From Collinsella aerofaciens (lineage in GTDB: Bacteria > Actinomycetota > Coriobacteriia > Coriobacteriales > Coriobacteriaceae): a DNA stretch of 55,280 nt. The stretch is from contig NZ_JAQLFL010000011.1 in the NCBI RefSeq assembly GCF_028206995.1, positions 1 through 55,280 of the forward strand, in the 5' to 3' direction. The position numbers and the translations under genes were made by a program. Below, in pieces: positions 15,774 through 23,841 of this stretch. Each line of letters starts with the position of its first letter. Position 1 is the stretch's first letter. Below the pieces are notes generated by a model that worked only from the letters and a program-made list of their open reading frames with translations, searched no databases and was not told where the DNA came from.

Positions 15774-16283
15774 CTAGTTCTCGGTTTGCTCAACCCGCAC
15801 CTTGACACGTGTCGGATTGCCGTGGCTGTCGAGGGTCTTGGCATCGAGTGCCTGGATCTCGATGTACGCCTCGCCTTCTTTGATGTCGCCGGCGGGGCAC
15901 GTCTCGATTGTCTTGCCGGTCTCGACCACACCGGATTCGTACATGGTCTCGTCGTTTTGGATGACGCGGAATCGCTGGGGAAATTTATTGTCTTGGACGT
16001 TTTGCACGTTGACGCGCAGCTTGCCGTCCTCCTGCAGCTGAGCGACCGGTGCGACCGAAATCGTCATCATGTTGTCGCGGACTATGGCGTCGAGCTCATC
16101 TTGGATTTCCTGACGCGTTTTGCCCTCGGCCGTCGTAACCGAAGCGCCCGCCTCGGGTACGGGCTGCGACTGCCAAGCGTATAGTCCTACGGCGACAAGG
16201 GCACAGACGATGGCCAAGCAGGCAACGATGAGCTTCTTGCGACGACCCAGGCCTGCAAAGTGGGGTGGCTTCTTCGCGCTCAT
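15774..16283 (-). CDS. Membrane-anchored extracellular protein of the surface cluster
   Basis: 169 aa from ATG 16283; the open frame runs far upstream but the ATGA overlap with the preceding gene fixes this start. A basic N-terminus (GRRKK) and one membrane segment (LIVACLAIVCALVAVGLYAW) are followed by an extracytoplasmic domain: EIQDELDAIVRDNMMTISVAP, then a beta-rich region with YESGVVETGKTIE and EAYIEIQALD. This pattern recurs in Gram-positive surface clusters (an Ig-like module that displays a ligand), but no function is known to me. Followed after 90 bases by the secreted 199-aa gene. Confidence 0.6.
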   Translation of the reverse strand: MSAKKPPHFAGLGRRKKLIVACLAIVCALVAVGLYAWQSQPVPEAGASVTTAEGKTRQEIQDELDAIVRDNMMTISVAPVAQLQEDGKLRVNVQNVQDNKFPQRFRVIQNDETMYESGVVETGKTIETCPAGDIKEGEAYIEIQALDAKTLDSHGNPTRVKVRVEQTEN

Positions 16284-16576
16284 GCGGCATCCTTGGCGGT
16301 ATAGATGCGCGCAAAGGTGGACGGGTTCGCTCCAAAGAGCATGTGAAGCATCAGGCGGCGTGAGTAGACAAGCTCGTCGAAGTCGGGAGGGAGCTCGATG
16401 TCGTGGATATGCGCGATGCGGTGGGCGAGCGCCGAGAACGACTCGGGGTCGCAGATCACATCGGTGGTAACGTGGTAGACCGTCGTATCGGGGAATGCCT
16501 CTTCGTCGAAAGGCAGGAGATGGGGATCGTCGTCGACTTCGATGGCGATGCCGTACTGGGGCCAGTAATATGCCAT
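16280..16576 (-). CDS. Small hypothetical protein, possibly nuclease-fold fragment
   Basis: 98 aa, ATG 16576 with a GGGAGG site upstream. Ends in ATGA overlap with the membrane-anchored gene. The start YYWPQYGIAIEVDDDP recalls the central strand and E-x-(D/K) part of PD-(D/E)XK/DUF559-type folds in Coriobacteria, but the upstream aspartate strand is absent, so it may be a truncated relic or a different fold. The remainder (HVTTDVICDPESFSALAHRI) matches the usual helix after that strand. No catalytic claim is made. Confidence 0.5.
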   Translation of the reverse strand: MAYYWPQYGIAIEVDDDPHLLPFDEEAFPDTTVYHVTTDVICDPESFSALAHRIAHIHDIELPPDFDELVYSRRLMLHMLFGANPSTFARIYTAKDAA

Positions 16577-16922
16577 GGGAACCTCCCTGCTTCTGGGGCC
16601 AAAACTTCTGTCGGTTTTGGCTGTCGATGCCGACCGTATCAGCCGTTACTTGACCAATTGCTGACCAAATGCTTGACGGATTGGCGTCTCCGCAGGTAAA
16701 AGGCGGCAAAAAATACTCCAACTTTTTTCGAGCGGCAATCGCGCGGTCAGTGACGGCGGGGCCATATGTGTTAAAAGCATCGTCTGCCGAGGAAATCCAG
16801 CCGCTCGCCGAATTGCACGAACGTAAAAATCGCCAATTATGGAGACGGTCTCGAACACGTCGACGAAACGATGCGGTAACATCTCCCTGCAAACACTGTA
16901 GTTAGCTAAAGGGGGAGTTCGC
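16577..16922. promoter_or_regulatory. Divergent intergenic region between surface cluster and lactate dehydrogenase
   Basis: 346 bases without a supported gene. It contains an 8-base inverted repeat (GCCAAAAC...GTTTTGGC, about 16600-16623), two TGACCAA direct repeats near 16650-16666 that could be an operator, and AT-rich tracts. A possible promoter for the dehydrogenase is TTGCAC at about 16815 with ATTATG 17 bases on. These elements are seen by eye only. Confidence 0.35.
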
Positions 16923-18524
16923 GTGTCTGTAACCATCAAACCCTTCACCGACGAGTTCGAAGAGTATGGCCGCGATGAATCTCGCGCATCGGGCGAAGCA
17001 TCGAGCATCTCGTTTCCGACAACGGAAGACGAGGTCCGTGCCATTTTGGAAAAGCTCCATGCCGAGCGTGTCCCGGTAACGGTTCAGGGCGCCCGAACCG
17101 GCCTTGCCGCCGGTGCCGTGCCCCACGGCGGGCATATCCTCAATACTTCCCGTATGAATCGCTACTTGGGCCTTCGCCGCGATGAACAAGGCCAATTTTT
17201 GCTGCGCGTGGAGCCGGGCGTTGTGCTCTCGGAGCTGCGCAAGCAGCTGAGCAAGAAGGTGCTGCCGACCGCTGGTTGGGACCAGGCATCGCTTAAGGCC
17301 TACGATGAGTTTCAAGAGGCCCCCGAGCAGTTCTTTCCCACCGATCCCACCGAGGCGTCTGCCTGTCTGGGCGGCATGGCGGCATGTAACGCCTCCGGTG
17401 CCCGCAGCTACGCCTACGGCCCCATGCGCCCGCATATCACGGGACTCCACGTCGCGCTGGCTGATGGCGATTTGCTTGAGCTTCAGCGCGGCGAGGCTTT
17501 TGCCCAGGGCCGCCACCTGTCGCTCGTGACGGCAGTGGGCCGTACGCTCGAGCTCGATCTTCCCGGCTATACCATGCCCAAGACAAAAAATGCCTCAGGC
17601 TATTTCGTTGCGGACGAAATGGACGCCATCGACCTCTTTATCGGTGCTTGCGGCACGCTCGGCGTTATCACCGAGCTCGAGATTGCCCTGCAGGCGGCGC
17701 CTGCGGTCGTTTGGGGCGTGAGCTGCTTCTTTGACAGCGAAGACAAGGCTGTGTCCTTCACCGATTCTGTGCGTCCCGTCCTCTCCCACGCGGCTGCCAT
17801 CGAATATTTCGATGCGGGCGCTCTGGATATCCTGCGTCGTCAGCGCGAGCAGTCGACGGCGTTTGCCTCGCTGCCGGCGCTCGACAAAGAGGCCATGGTC
17901 TGTGTCTACGTGGAGCTCGACTGCGATGACGAGGCCCAGGCGACCGAGGAACTGTACCACCTGGGATGGGTGCTCGAGTTTGCGGGTGGCCGCGACGATG
18001 CGACATGGGTCGCGCGCACCGAAGTCGATCGCGAGTGTCAGCGATTCTTCCGCCATGCGGTGCCCGAGAGCGTCAACATGCTCATCGACGAGCGTCGCCG
18101 CACGGATCCTACTATCACCAAACTGGGGTCGGACATGTCGGTGCCCAACGCACGCTTGGCCGATGTCATCGCCCTTTATCGCCGTACGTTGTCCGAAAGT
18201 GGGCTTGAATCTGCCGCCTGGGGGCACATCGGTAACAACCATCTGCATGTGAACATTCTGCCGCGCGATGCGCAGGATTACCGCCGCGGCGGAGAACTCT
18301 TTGCCCAGTGGGCTTCCGAGGTCACGGCCATGGGCGGTGCCGTTTCTGCCGAGCATGGCGTCGGCAAGATCAAGGCGGGCTTCTTAGAGACGATGTACGG
18401 TCACGAGGCCATGGTCGAGTCGGCGCGGCTCAAGCTCCAGCTCGATCCCGACGGGCAGCTGGGTCGCGGCAACCTGTTTTCGGAGAAGCTCTTGGATGAG
18501 CTCGTCCAGAAAGGGGGCGCGTGA
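16923..18524 (+). CDS. FAD-linked lactate dehydrogenase (GlcD/LDH-D family), EtfAB partner
   Basis: 533 aa, GTG start after AAAGGGGGAG. Oxidises a 2-hydroxy acid, most likely lactate, to the keto acid. Residues about 25-210 form the FAD-binding PCMH domain (VTVQGARTGLAAGAVP, CLGGMAACNASGARSYAYGP), and the C-terminal FAD-linked oxidase domain has WGHIGNNHLHVNILP and SAEHGVGKIKAGF. The next two genes, EtfB and ferredoxin-EtfA, overlap or abut it. LDH-EtfB-EtfA is the organisation of the electron-confurcating lactate dehydrogenase of anaerobes such as Acetobacterium, where lactate oxidation to NADH is driven by reduced ferredoxin. Glycolate or other 2-hydroxy acids remain possible substrates. 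Confidence 0.85.
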   Translation: MSVTIKPFTDEFEEYGRDESRASGEASSISFPTTEDEVRAILEKLHAERVPVTVQGARTGLAAGAVPHGGHILNTSRMNRYLGLRRDEQGQFLLRVEPGVVLSELRKQLSKKVLPTAGWDQASLKAYDEFQEAPEQFFPTDPTEASACLGGMAACNASGARSYAYGPMRPHITGLHVALADGDLLELQRGEAFAQGRHLSLVTAVGRTLELDLPGYTMPKTKNASGYFVADEMDAIDLFIGACGTLGVITELEIALQAAPAVVWGVSCFFDSEDKAVSFTDSVRPVLSHAAAIEYFDAGALDILRRQREQSTAFASLPALDKEAMVCVYVELDCDDEAQATEELYHLGWVLEFAGGRDDATWVARTEVDRECQRFFRHAVPESVNMLIDERRRTDPTITKLGSDMSVPNARLADVIALYRRTLSESGLESAAWGHIGNNHLHVNILPRDAQDYRRGGELFAQWASEVTAMGGAVSAEHGVGKIKAGFLETMYGHEAMVESARLKLQLDPDGQLGRGNLFSEKLLDELVQKGGA

Positions 18525-19342
18525 AGATGAGCGATTTCCATATGGTGGTGTGCGTCAAGGCCGTGCCGGGCAGCACCGAGGTCAAGATGGACCCCAAGAC
18601 CAATACCATCGTGCGCGATGGCAAGCAGGCGGTCATTAATCCCTTTGATGCGAGCGCTTTGGAATGCGCGCTGGCGCTGAAAGACGACTTTATCGGCTTT
18701 GGCATGGACGTGCGCGTAACGGTGGTGTCGATGGGCATCCACGCGACCGAGCCGCTGCTGCGCGACTGCATCGCTCGAGGCGCCGACGACGCGCTGCTGC
18801 TGACCGATCGCGCCTTTGCAGGTGCCGATACTCTAGCCACCACCTATGCCCTCAAATGCGGCATCGAGGCTCTCGACGAGGACTTCGACCTGCTCATCTG
18901 CGGCAAGATGGCAGTGGACGGCGATACGGCCCAGATCGGCCCCGAGCTGGCCGGTGCTTTTGAGATTCCCTGTGTGACCGACGTGAGCTGCGTGCAGAGC
19001 GCGGGCTTTACGACCTGTGGTTCACTAGCGCTTGTTCACGGCTGCGATGCCGGCGAGGAGACGGTCTATCTTGAGATGCCGTGTGCGATGACGACCGCCA
19101 AGGAGATTGGCCAGCTGCGTATGCCGAGTATTGCCGGTATCCGCGCATCCGAGGATGCGGACGTGCGCGTGGTCAGCGCTGCCGACGTGAACGCCGACCC
19201 CTCGCGTTGCGGTCTTGCCGGATCGCCGACGCAGGTCGTGCGCTCGTTTGTGCCCGACCGTGATCAAACGTGCGAGGCCGTTGACGGAACGGCGTCCGAG
19301 CAGGCGGCAAAACTTGCCAAGATCATCGAGGGGATGGCATAG
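18521..19342 (+). CDS. etfB: Electron transfer flavoprotein beta subunit
   Basis: 273 aa. GTG 18521 overlaps the LDH stop by four bases; ATG 18527 is an alternative. Features: VVCVKAVPGSTEVKMDPKT (ETF beta start), DLLICGKMAVDGDTAQIGPELAG (nucleotide-binding loop, key GDTAQIGP) and the C-terminal KEIGQLRMPS. In confurcating complexes this subunit binds the bifurcating FAD and NAD. The GDTAQ(I/V)GP block is typical of this class. Confidence 0.92.
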   Translation: MKMSDFHMVVCVKAVPGSTEVKMDPKTNTIVRDGKQAVINPFDASALECALALKDDFIGFGMDVRVTVVSMGIHATEPLLRDCIARGADDALLLTDRAFAGADTLATTYALKCGIEALDEDFDLLICGKMAVDGDTAQIGPELAGAFEIPCVTDVSCVQSAGFTTCGSLALVHGCDAGEETVYLEMPCAMTTAKEIGQLRMPSIAGIRASEDADVRVVSAADVNADPSRCGLAGSPTQVVRSFVPDRDQTCEAVDGTASEQAAKLAKIIEGMA

Positions 19343-20548
19343 ATGAGCGGACTGATTATCGATAGCGAAGCCTGTATCGGCTGCGGTCGCTGCGTTCGCG
19401 CCTGCGCCTCGGGCGGCATTGTGGTGGAGGGCGAGCGTCCCAACCGATGCGCCCGCGTAACCGACGGCTGTATCCTATGCGGTGGGTGCGTCGACGCCTG
19501 CCCTGTCAACGCTATCTCGATCGAGTGTGACGAGGCCGCTGGTGCGGTGGACCTTGATGCATATCGAGACATTTGGGTCTTCGTGCAGACCGACGAGCAC
19601 GATACGGTGACTCCTGTTGCCTATGAGCTTATGGGCAAGGGGCGCGAGCTTGCCGATGCTCGCGGCTGCCGTCTGGTGGCACTGGTCGGCATGAGCCCCG
19701 AGGGCTCGCTCGGGGACCTGGAGCATCTGGTTTGCGCGGGCGCCGACGAAGTCCTGGCCTGTCGCGACGAGCGCCTGCGCCAAAACGATGCGGAGGTCTA
19801 CGCCCGCTTGATCTGCGATTTGGTAGCCGAACGCAAACCCGAGGCCATCCTATACGGTGCGACCGCTTTTGGTCGCGAACTGGCACCCGGCGTTGCCGTG
19901 CGTTTGCAGACGGGCCTTACGGCTGACTGCACCGTACTTTCGATGGATACAGAGACGGGACTGCTGCAACAGACGCGTCCGGCGTTTGGCGGCAACCTGA
20001 TGGCCACCATCATTTGCCCCAACCACCGTCCGCAGATGGCAACGGTGCGCCCCGGTATCTTTAAGGCTCCCGACTTCGACTACGGCCGCTCTGGCACGAT
20101 CACCCAGATATCGCTTGCGGATGATGCTAAGGCTCGTGTCGAGATCTCGATTCCCGCCGAGGAGTGGGGACAGCAGCCCTCGATCGCCAATGCCGAGCGC
20201 CTGGTCGTGGTGGGTCGCGGCATTGGTTCCAAGAAAAACCTGCCGTTGATGCGAAGGCTCGCCGAGGCTCTGGGTGCCGAGCTTGGTTGCACGCGTCCCG
20301 TCGTGGAGGCGGGTTGGCTGGAGTATCGCCACCAGATTGGCCAGACGGGCGTATCGGTTTCGCCCAGGCTTCTCGTGAGTATCGGTGTTTCGGGCGCCAT
20401 CCAACATCTTGCCGGCATCGGTGGGGCGGAGTGCATCATCGCCATCAACGAGGACCCGGATGCCCCCATTTTCGGTGCTGCCCAGTACAAGGTTGTTGGG
20501 GACGCCGTCGAGGTCGTCGAGGAGCTGCTGGCCCAGCTTGAGCGCTAG
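19343..20548 (+). CDS. etfA: Electron transfer flavoprotein alpha subunit with N-terminal ferredoxin domain
   Basis: 401 aa. ATG directly follows the etfB stop. The first 60 residues are a two-[4Fe-4S] ferredoxin domain: Cys11-14-17-21 and Cys43-46-49-53 in CIGCGRC...C and CILCGGC...CPVNAI. The ETF alpha domain follows, with FAD-domain motifs GRGIGSKKN, ARPVVEAGW-type (TRPVVEAGW), and QIGQTGVSV ... GVSGAIQHLAG plus AINEDPDAPIF. The fused ferredoxin fits electron exchange with soluble ferredoxin in confurcation. Its stop overlaps the convergent HD gene by four bases. Confidence 0.93.
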   Translation: MSGLIIDSEACIGCGRCVRACASGGIVVEGERPNRCARVTDGCILCGGCVDACPVNAISIECDEAAGAVDLDAYRDIWVFVQTDEHDTVTPVAYELMGKGRELADARGCRLVALVGMSPEGSLGDLEHLVCAGADEVLACRDERLRQNDAEVYARLICDLVAERKPEAILYGATAFGRELAPGVAVRLQTGLTADCTVLSMDTETGLLQQTRPAFGGNLMATIICPNHRPQMATVRPGIFKAPDFDYGRSGTITQISLADDAKARVEISIPAEEWGQQPSIANAERLVVVGRGIGSKKNLPLMRRLAEALGAELGCTRPVVEAGWLEYRHQIGQTGVSVSPRLLVSIGVSGAIQHLAGIGGAECIIAINEDPDAPIFGAAQYKVVGDAVEVVEELLAQLER

Positions 20549-21357
20549 GCGCGCGCCAGCCAGTCGCGCATCTCGTCCTTTAGGCGGCTCCAAGTTGCCT
20601 GCGTGGCGGGGTCGGTAAAGGGCCGCGTAATGCCAAAGGGCGCGTCGAGCAGGCGGTGGATATCGCCCTGTTCGCGCGCCAGCGCGCGGCTTGCTGGATA
20701 GACGAGCTCAAACATAAAGCAGATAAGCCCCACCAAGAAGTCGGCGGGCCCATCGCGCTCATCGCGTGCGACGCAGCGGTGCTCGTCAAAGGCGGCAAGT
20801 GTCGGCGACGAGAAACGGCTGCCGAGAAACGTCTTCTCGTCCACCTTGAGGATAGTGTCGACAGTGCTGTCGGCGATGGTGCGCATAATGTCGATCTTGT
20901 CGCCATCGCGCACGATATCGCAGAAGCTCCGCGTGCGCTCGTCGAGCTGCGCGGGTAGACGGAAATCGCTGTGATAGGCAATGCTCGCTCGGATGAGCTC
21001 ATCTTCTGCCGGGTCATCGATAAAGTCGCGGATGCTCGTTACGGCGGGTGCATCGGCGGGATTCTCGCCAAAGAGGACCTCGATGCCCAGCGCCGCATGG
21101 CTCATGCTCTCGGCGTCCTTAAAGGTGTCCCAGCGTCGCAGCTGCTCAAAGCGGCCCATATCGTGTAGCAGGCCGCAAAGCCATGCCAGGTCAATATCTT
21201 CTGACGACCAGCCCTGCTCGCGCGCTACGGCATCGCATGCCTCGGCCACGTGGTACGTATGCTCGATTTTGAGCGCGATGCGTGGGTTGGTGGCGTCGTA
21301 GGCATCGGTGTAGCTTTTGAAGGCCGCGCGCGCCCGGTCTCGATCGATAGCTGTCAT
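20545..21357 (-). CDS. HD-domain phosphohydrolase
   Basis: 270 aa. Metal-dependent HD superfamily: TYHV (His36), LHDMGR (His65-Asp66), then the later helix IAYHSD and the closing DKIDIMRTI. These give the H...HD...D metal set. HD proteins of this size act on nucleotides or phosphate esters; substrate unknown. Single gene, convergent with etfA with overlapping stops, and start divergent from azlC. Confidence 0.8.
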   Translation of the reverse strand: MTAIDRDRARAAFKSYTDAYDATNPRIALKIEHTYHVAEACDAVAREQGWSSEDIDLAWLCGLLHDMGRFEQLRRWDTFKDAESMSHAALGIEVLFGENPADAPAVTSIRDFIDDPAEDELIRASIAYHSDFRLPAQLDERTRSFCDIVRDGDKIDIMRTIADSTVDTILKVDEKTFLGSRFSSPTLAAFDEHRCVARDERDGPADFLVGLICFMFELVYPASRALAREQGDIHRLLDAPFGITRPFTDPATQATWSRLKDEMRDWLARA

Positions 21358-21483
21358 AATGACTTCCTAAAAAGTTGTGTCTTTCGATCCGGTGGCAATT
21401 GTAGGTGAACTCGGTTGCTGCCGGATGATGATTCTGCCGTGTCGCTACATGCGGCTCGGAGACCTTGTCAGGATGAGAAACGT

Positions 21484-22176
21484 ATGGTGCTCAAAATCGT
21501 TAGAACCGTCTGGCCAGTGATGCTTACCTATGTTGCAATAGGCGCGCCGTGCGGAATGATCATGGGGCAGACGGGAATGGAGCCCTGGATGGTCTTTGCT
21601 CTAAGCAGTACGTTTGTGACGGGCAGCGGCCAGTTTATGATCTGCAACCTGTGGCTGGCGGGTGTGCCTGCAGCATCGATCGTCGCGAGCGTCGCCGCAA
21701 TCTCCTCGCGCTTTGCGCTTTACTCGGCATCGATCGCACCGCATCTGAGGGGTGCCTCGAAGCGTCAGACGCTGGCTGTTGCCGCGACACTTACCGAGGA
21801 GGCATATGGCATCTCGCTTGCCAAGTTGGTTGAAGGGGAGGATTGGGGCCCGCGCGAGTCCTTTGTGCTCAACGTAATCCTCATCGCAACATGGGGCGTT
21901 TCGTGTACGATGGGCGCCATCGTCGGCGCCGTTGTCGATGTTCCCACCGACATTGCAGCCTTTGTCTGCACCTCGCTCTTTATCTGCCTGCTCTTTTCGC
22001 AGCGGCTGTCGCGCGGTAACGTTGTCGCGGCGGTTTCGGGCGCGGTGTCCGTCGCCGTATGCAAGTTCTTGGGCCTCGCGAATATTGCCGTGCCGGCAAG
22101 CGTCGTGGTCGGCATTGCCATTGCGCTGGCGTGCGATGCTGTATTTGACGGAAGAGGTGCCCGCGATGCCCGCTAA
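21484..22176 (+). CDS. azlC: AzlC-family branched-chain amino acid exporter, large subunit
   Basis: 230 aa; ATG 21484 after AGGATGAG, chosen because the frame upstream (to 21415) shows no signal. Multi-spanning membrane protein with the AzlC start TVWPVMLTYVAIGAPCGMIMGQTG and the STFVTGSGQFM block. Works with AzlD to export branched-chain amino acids and analogues. It overlaps azlD by 11 bases. Confidence 0.85.
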   Translation: MVLKIVRTVWPVMLTYVAIGAPCGMIMGQTGMEPWMVFALSSTFVTGSGQFMICNLWLAGVPAASIVASVAAISSRFALYSASIAPHLRGASKRQTLAVAATLTEEAYGISLAKLVEGEDWGPRESFVLNVILIATWGVSCTMGAIVGAVVDVPTDIAAFVCTSLFICLLFSQRLSRGNVVAAVSGAVSVAVCKFLGLANIAVPASVVVGIAIALACDAVFDGRGARDAR

Positions 22177-22489
22177 CGAGTTCTTGGTTCTGTGGCTGTC
22201 GTCGTGGGCTGCTATCGCGTTCTTTCGCATCGCGCCGGCGTTCGCCTTGCGCGGGCGGACCCTGTCGCCCCGCATTACCGAGGCCCTGGGCTATATCCCG
22301 CCCGCTGCCTTTGCCGCGCTGGTCACCAACGACTTGGTGAACCCCGGCGCGTTCGACGCGGGACTCTGGCCTGCCTTGGTTCCCTGGATTGCGGCCACCG
22401 GCGTCGTGGCGGTGGCAATCAAGACAAAGTCGATGTTGTGGTGCTGCGTTTCGGGCATCGTGTTCTATATCGTTTTGAGCCTCGTATAG
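22166..22489 (+). CDS. azlD: AzlD-family branched-chain amino acid exporter, small subunit
   Basis: 107 aa from ATG 22166, inside the end of azlC. Four hydrophobic segments, with the family's IAFFRIAPAFALRGR and LGYIPPAAFAALVTNDL. Partner of AzlC in the membrane. The longer open frame upstream is only a shadow of azlC. Confidence 0.85.
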   Translation: MPANEFLVLWLSSWAAIAFFRIAPAFALRGRTLSPRITEALGYIPPAAFAALVTNDLVNPGAFDAGLWPALVPWIAATGVVAVAIKTKSMLWCCVSGIVFYIVLSLV

Positions 22490-22630
22490 GAGCAGGACGC
22501 GTTATCGTCCCGGCCTAACGAATCGAATTTCTCACCGAGGCGGTCTGCTTCTTCTGGTACCATGGTCAAACTTTACTGTAGCAAAGCGTGACGTGGGCTT
22601 TTGTTCTGCGTCAGCGGAAATGGGGGTTTC

Positions 22631-23653
22631 ATGGCACAGGAAGCGACCGCCAGCGAGCAAAAGAAATTCAAGGTACCGCGCATCCCGGGCGACATCATGA
22701 TCTATCCGATGATCGTCGGCCTTTTGCTCAATACCTTCTGCCCGCAGGTCTTTGAGGTCGGCGGCTTCTTTACGGCTGCCTGCCGCGGCGGCTCCAACAC
22801 CATCGTTGCCGCGATCTTGCTGTTCGTGGGCGCCGGCATCAGCTTTAAGTCCACGCCGGGCGCCATCAAGACCGGCATCGTCGTGCTGATTCCTAAGCTT
22901 GTAGTGGCAGCCGCGCTGGGTCTGGGCGTCGCGTACTTCTTTAACGATAACTTTTTAGGCCTGAGCTCGGTTTCCATCATCGGCGGCATTACGTTTTGCA
23001 ACATGGCGCTCTATACGGGCATCATGGGCGAGTTCGGCGATGAGTCCGAGCAGGGCGCTGTCGGTATCCTGTTCTTTACGGCCGGCCCCGCCGTCACGAT
23101 GATCATCCTTGGTGTTTCGGGTCTCGCCAACATCCCCGTCGGCACCATCATCGGATCCATCCTGCCGCTTGTTATCGGCATGGTCCTGGGCAACTTGTTC
23201 CCGTTTATCAAGAACCTGCTGGTTCCCGGCGCCAATCCCGCGATCGCTGTAATTGGTTTTCAGCTCGGTGCGTCCATGAGCCTTTCGAGCTTCATCGCCG
23301 GTGGCATTTCGGGCATCCTGCTGGGCCTCATCACGCTCTTTATCGTCGGTCCCATTACCTTTGCCTTCGAGCGCCTGTGTGGCGGCAATGGTAAGGCGGC
23401 TGTGGCATGTTCCACCATTGCCGGCACGGCCATGACCACGCCGGTCGCCCTCGCCGAGGTCGCTCCGCGCTATGCCGAGCTTGCGCCCACCGCGTATGCG
23501 CAGATCGCCACTGCCGTCATCATCACGGCAATCATGGCCCCGATTCTGACCGGCTGGGTCGATAAGAAGTTCTGCCAGGGCAAGGAAGACCTGTCGCCTG
23601 CCGGTGTCGAGGCCATCGAAGAGGCTGTCGCGACCGACATCGATGGCGAGTAG
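22631..23653 (+). CDS. kdgT: 2-keto-3-deoxygluconate permease family transporter
   Basis: 340 aa, ATG 22631 after a GGGGG-rich site; the upstream frame is not supported. About ten hydrophobic segments, with KdgT-like blocks RIPGDIMIYPMIVGLLLNTF, FVGAGISFK and AGTAMTTPVALAEV. Family members import 2-keto-3-deoxygluconate, a pectin/uronate product, by proton symport. No kdu/kdg catabolic genes are beside it, so substrate is inferred from family only. A hairpin (23699-23742) follows. Confidence 0.85.
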   Translation: MAQEATASEQKKFKVPRIPGDIMIYPMIVGLLLNTFCPQVFEVGGFFTAACRGGSNTIVAAILLFVGAGISFKSTPGAIKTGIVVLIPKLVVAAALGLGVAYFFNDNFLGLSSVSIIGGITFCNMALYTGIMGEFGDESEQGAVGILFFTAGPAVTMIILGVSGLANIPVGTIIGSILPLVIGMVLGNLFPFIKNLLVPGANPAIAVIGFQLGASMSLSSFIAGGISGILLGLITLFIVGPITFAFERLCGGNGKAAVACSTIAGTAMTTPVALAEVAPRYAELAPTAYAQIATAVIITAIMAPILTGWVDKKFCQGKEDLSPAGVEAIEEAVATDIDGE

Positions 23654-23698
23654 CAATCGATACCCATCAATGATTCCGGCGTGCAACTCGCGCCGTTT

Positions 23699-23742
23699 GA
23701 GCGCCCGAACGAGAGCTGTCTTGCAGTGACGTTCGGGCGCTC
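23699..23742 (+). terminator. Hairpin after kdgT
   Basis: A 13-base perfect inverted repeat (23699-23711 with 23730-23742) and an 18-base loop. It lacks a clean T-run, so it may terminate weakly or protect the mRNA end. Confidence 0.5.
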
Positions 23743-23841
23743 TGCTATTATTCCCCTTACCCCTGCGGAGTAGGGGGTGTTTGTTGCCCAGATTCGAATT
23801 GGGCGATTCTGGCCACTTGGATATTGAAGGGAGGGCGTCTA

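Noticed and set aside
16646..17044. 132-aa minus-strand frame in the dehydrogenase promoter
   Set aside because: Overlaps the start of the LDH gene in antisense and shows no family similarity.
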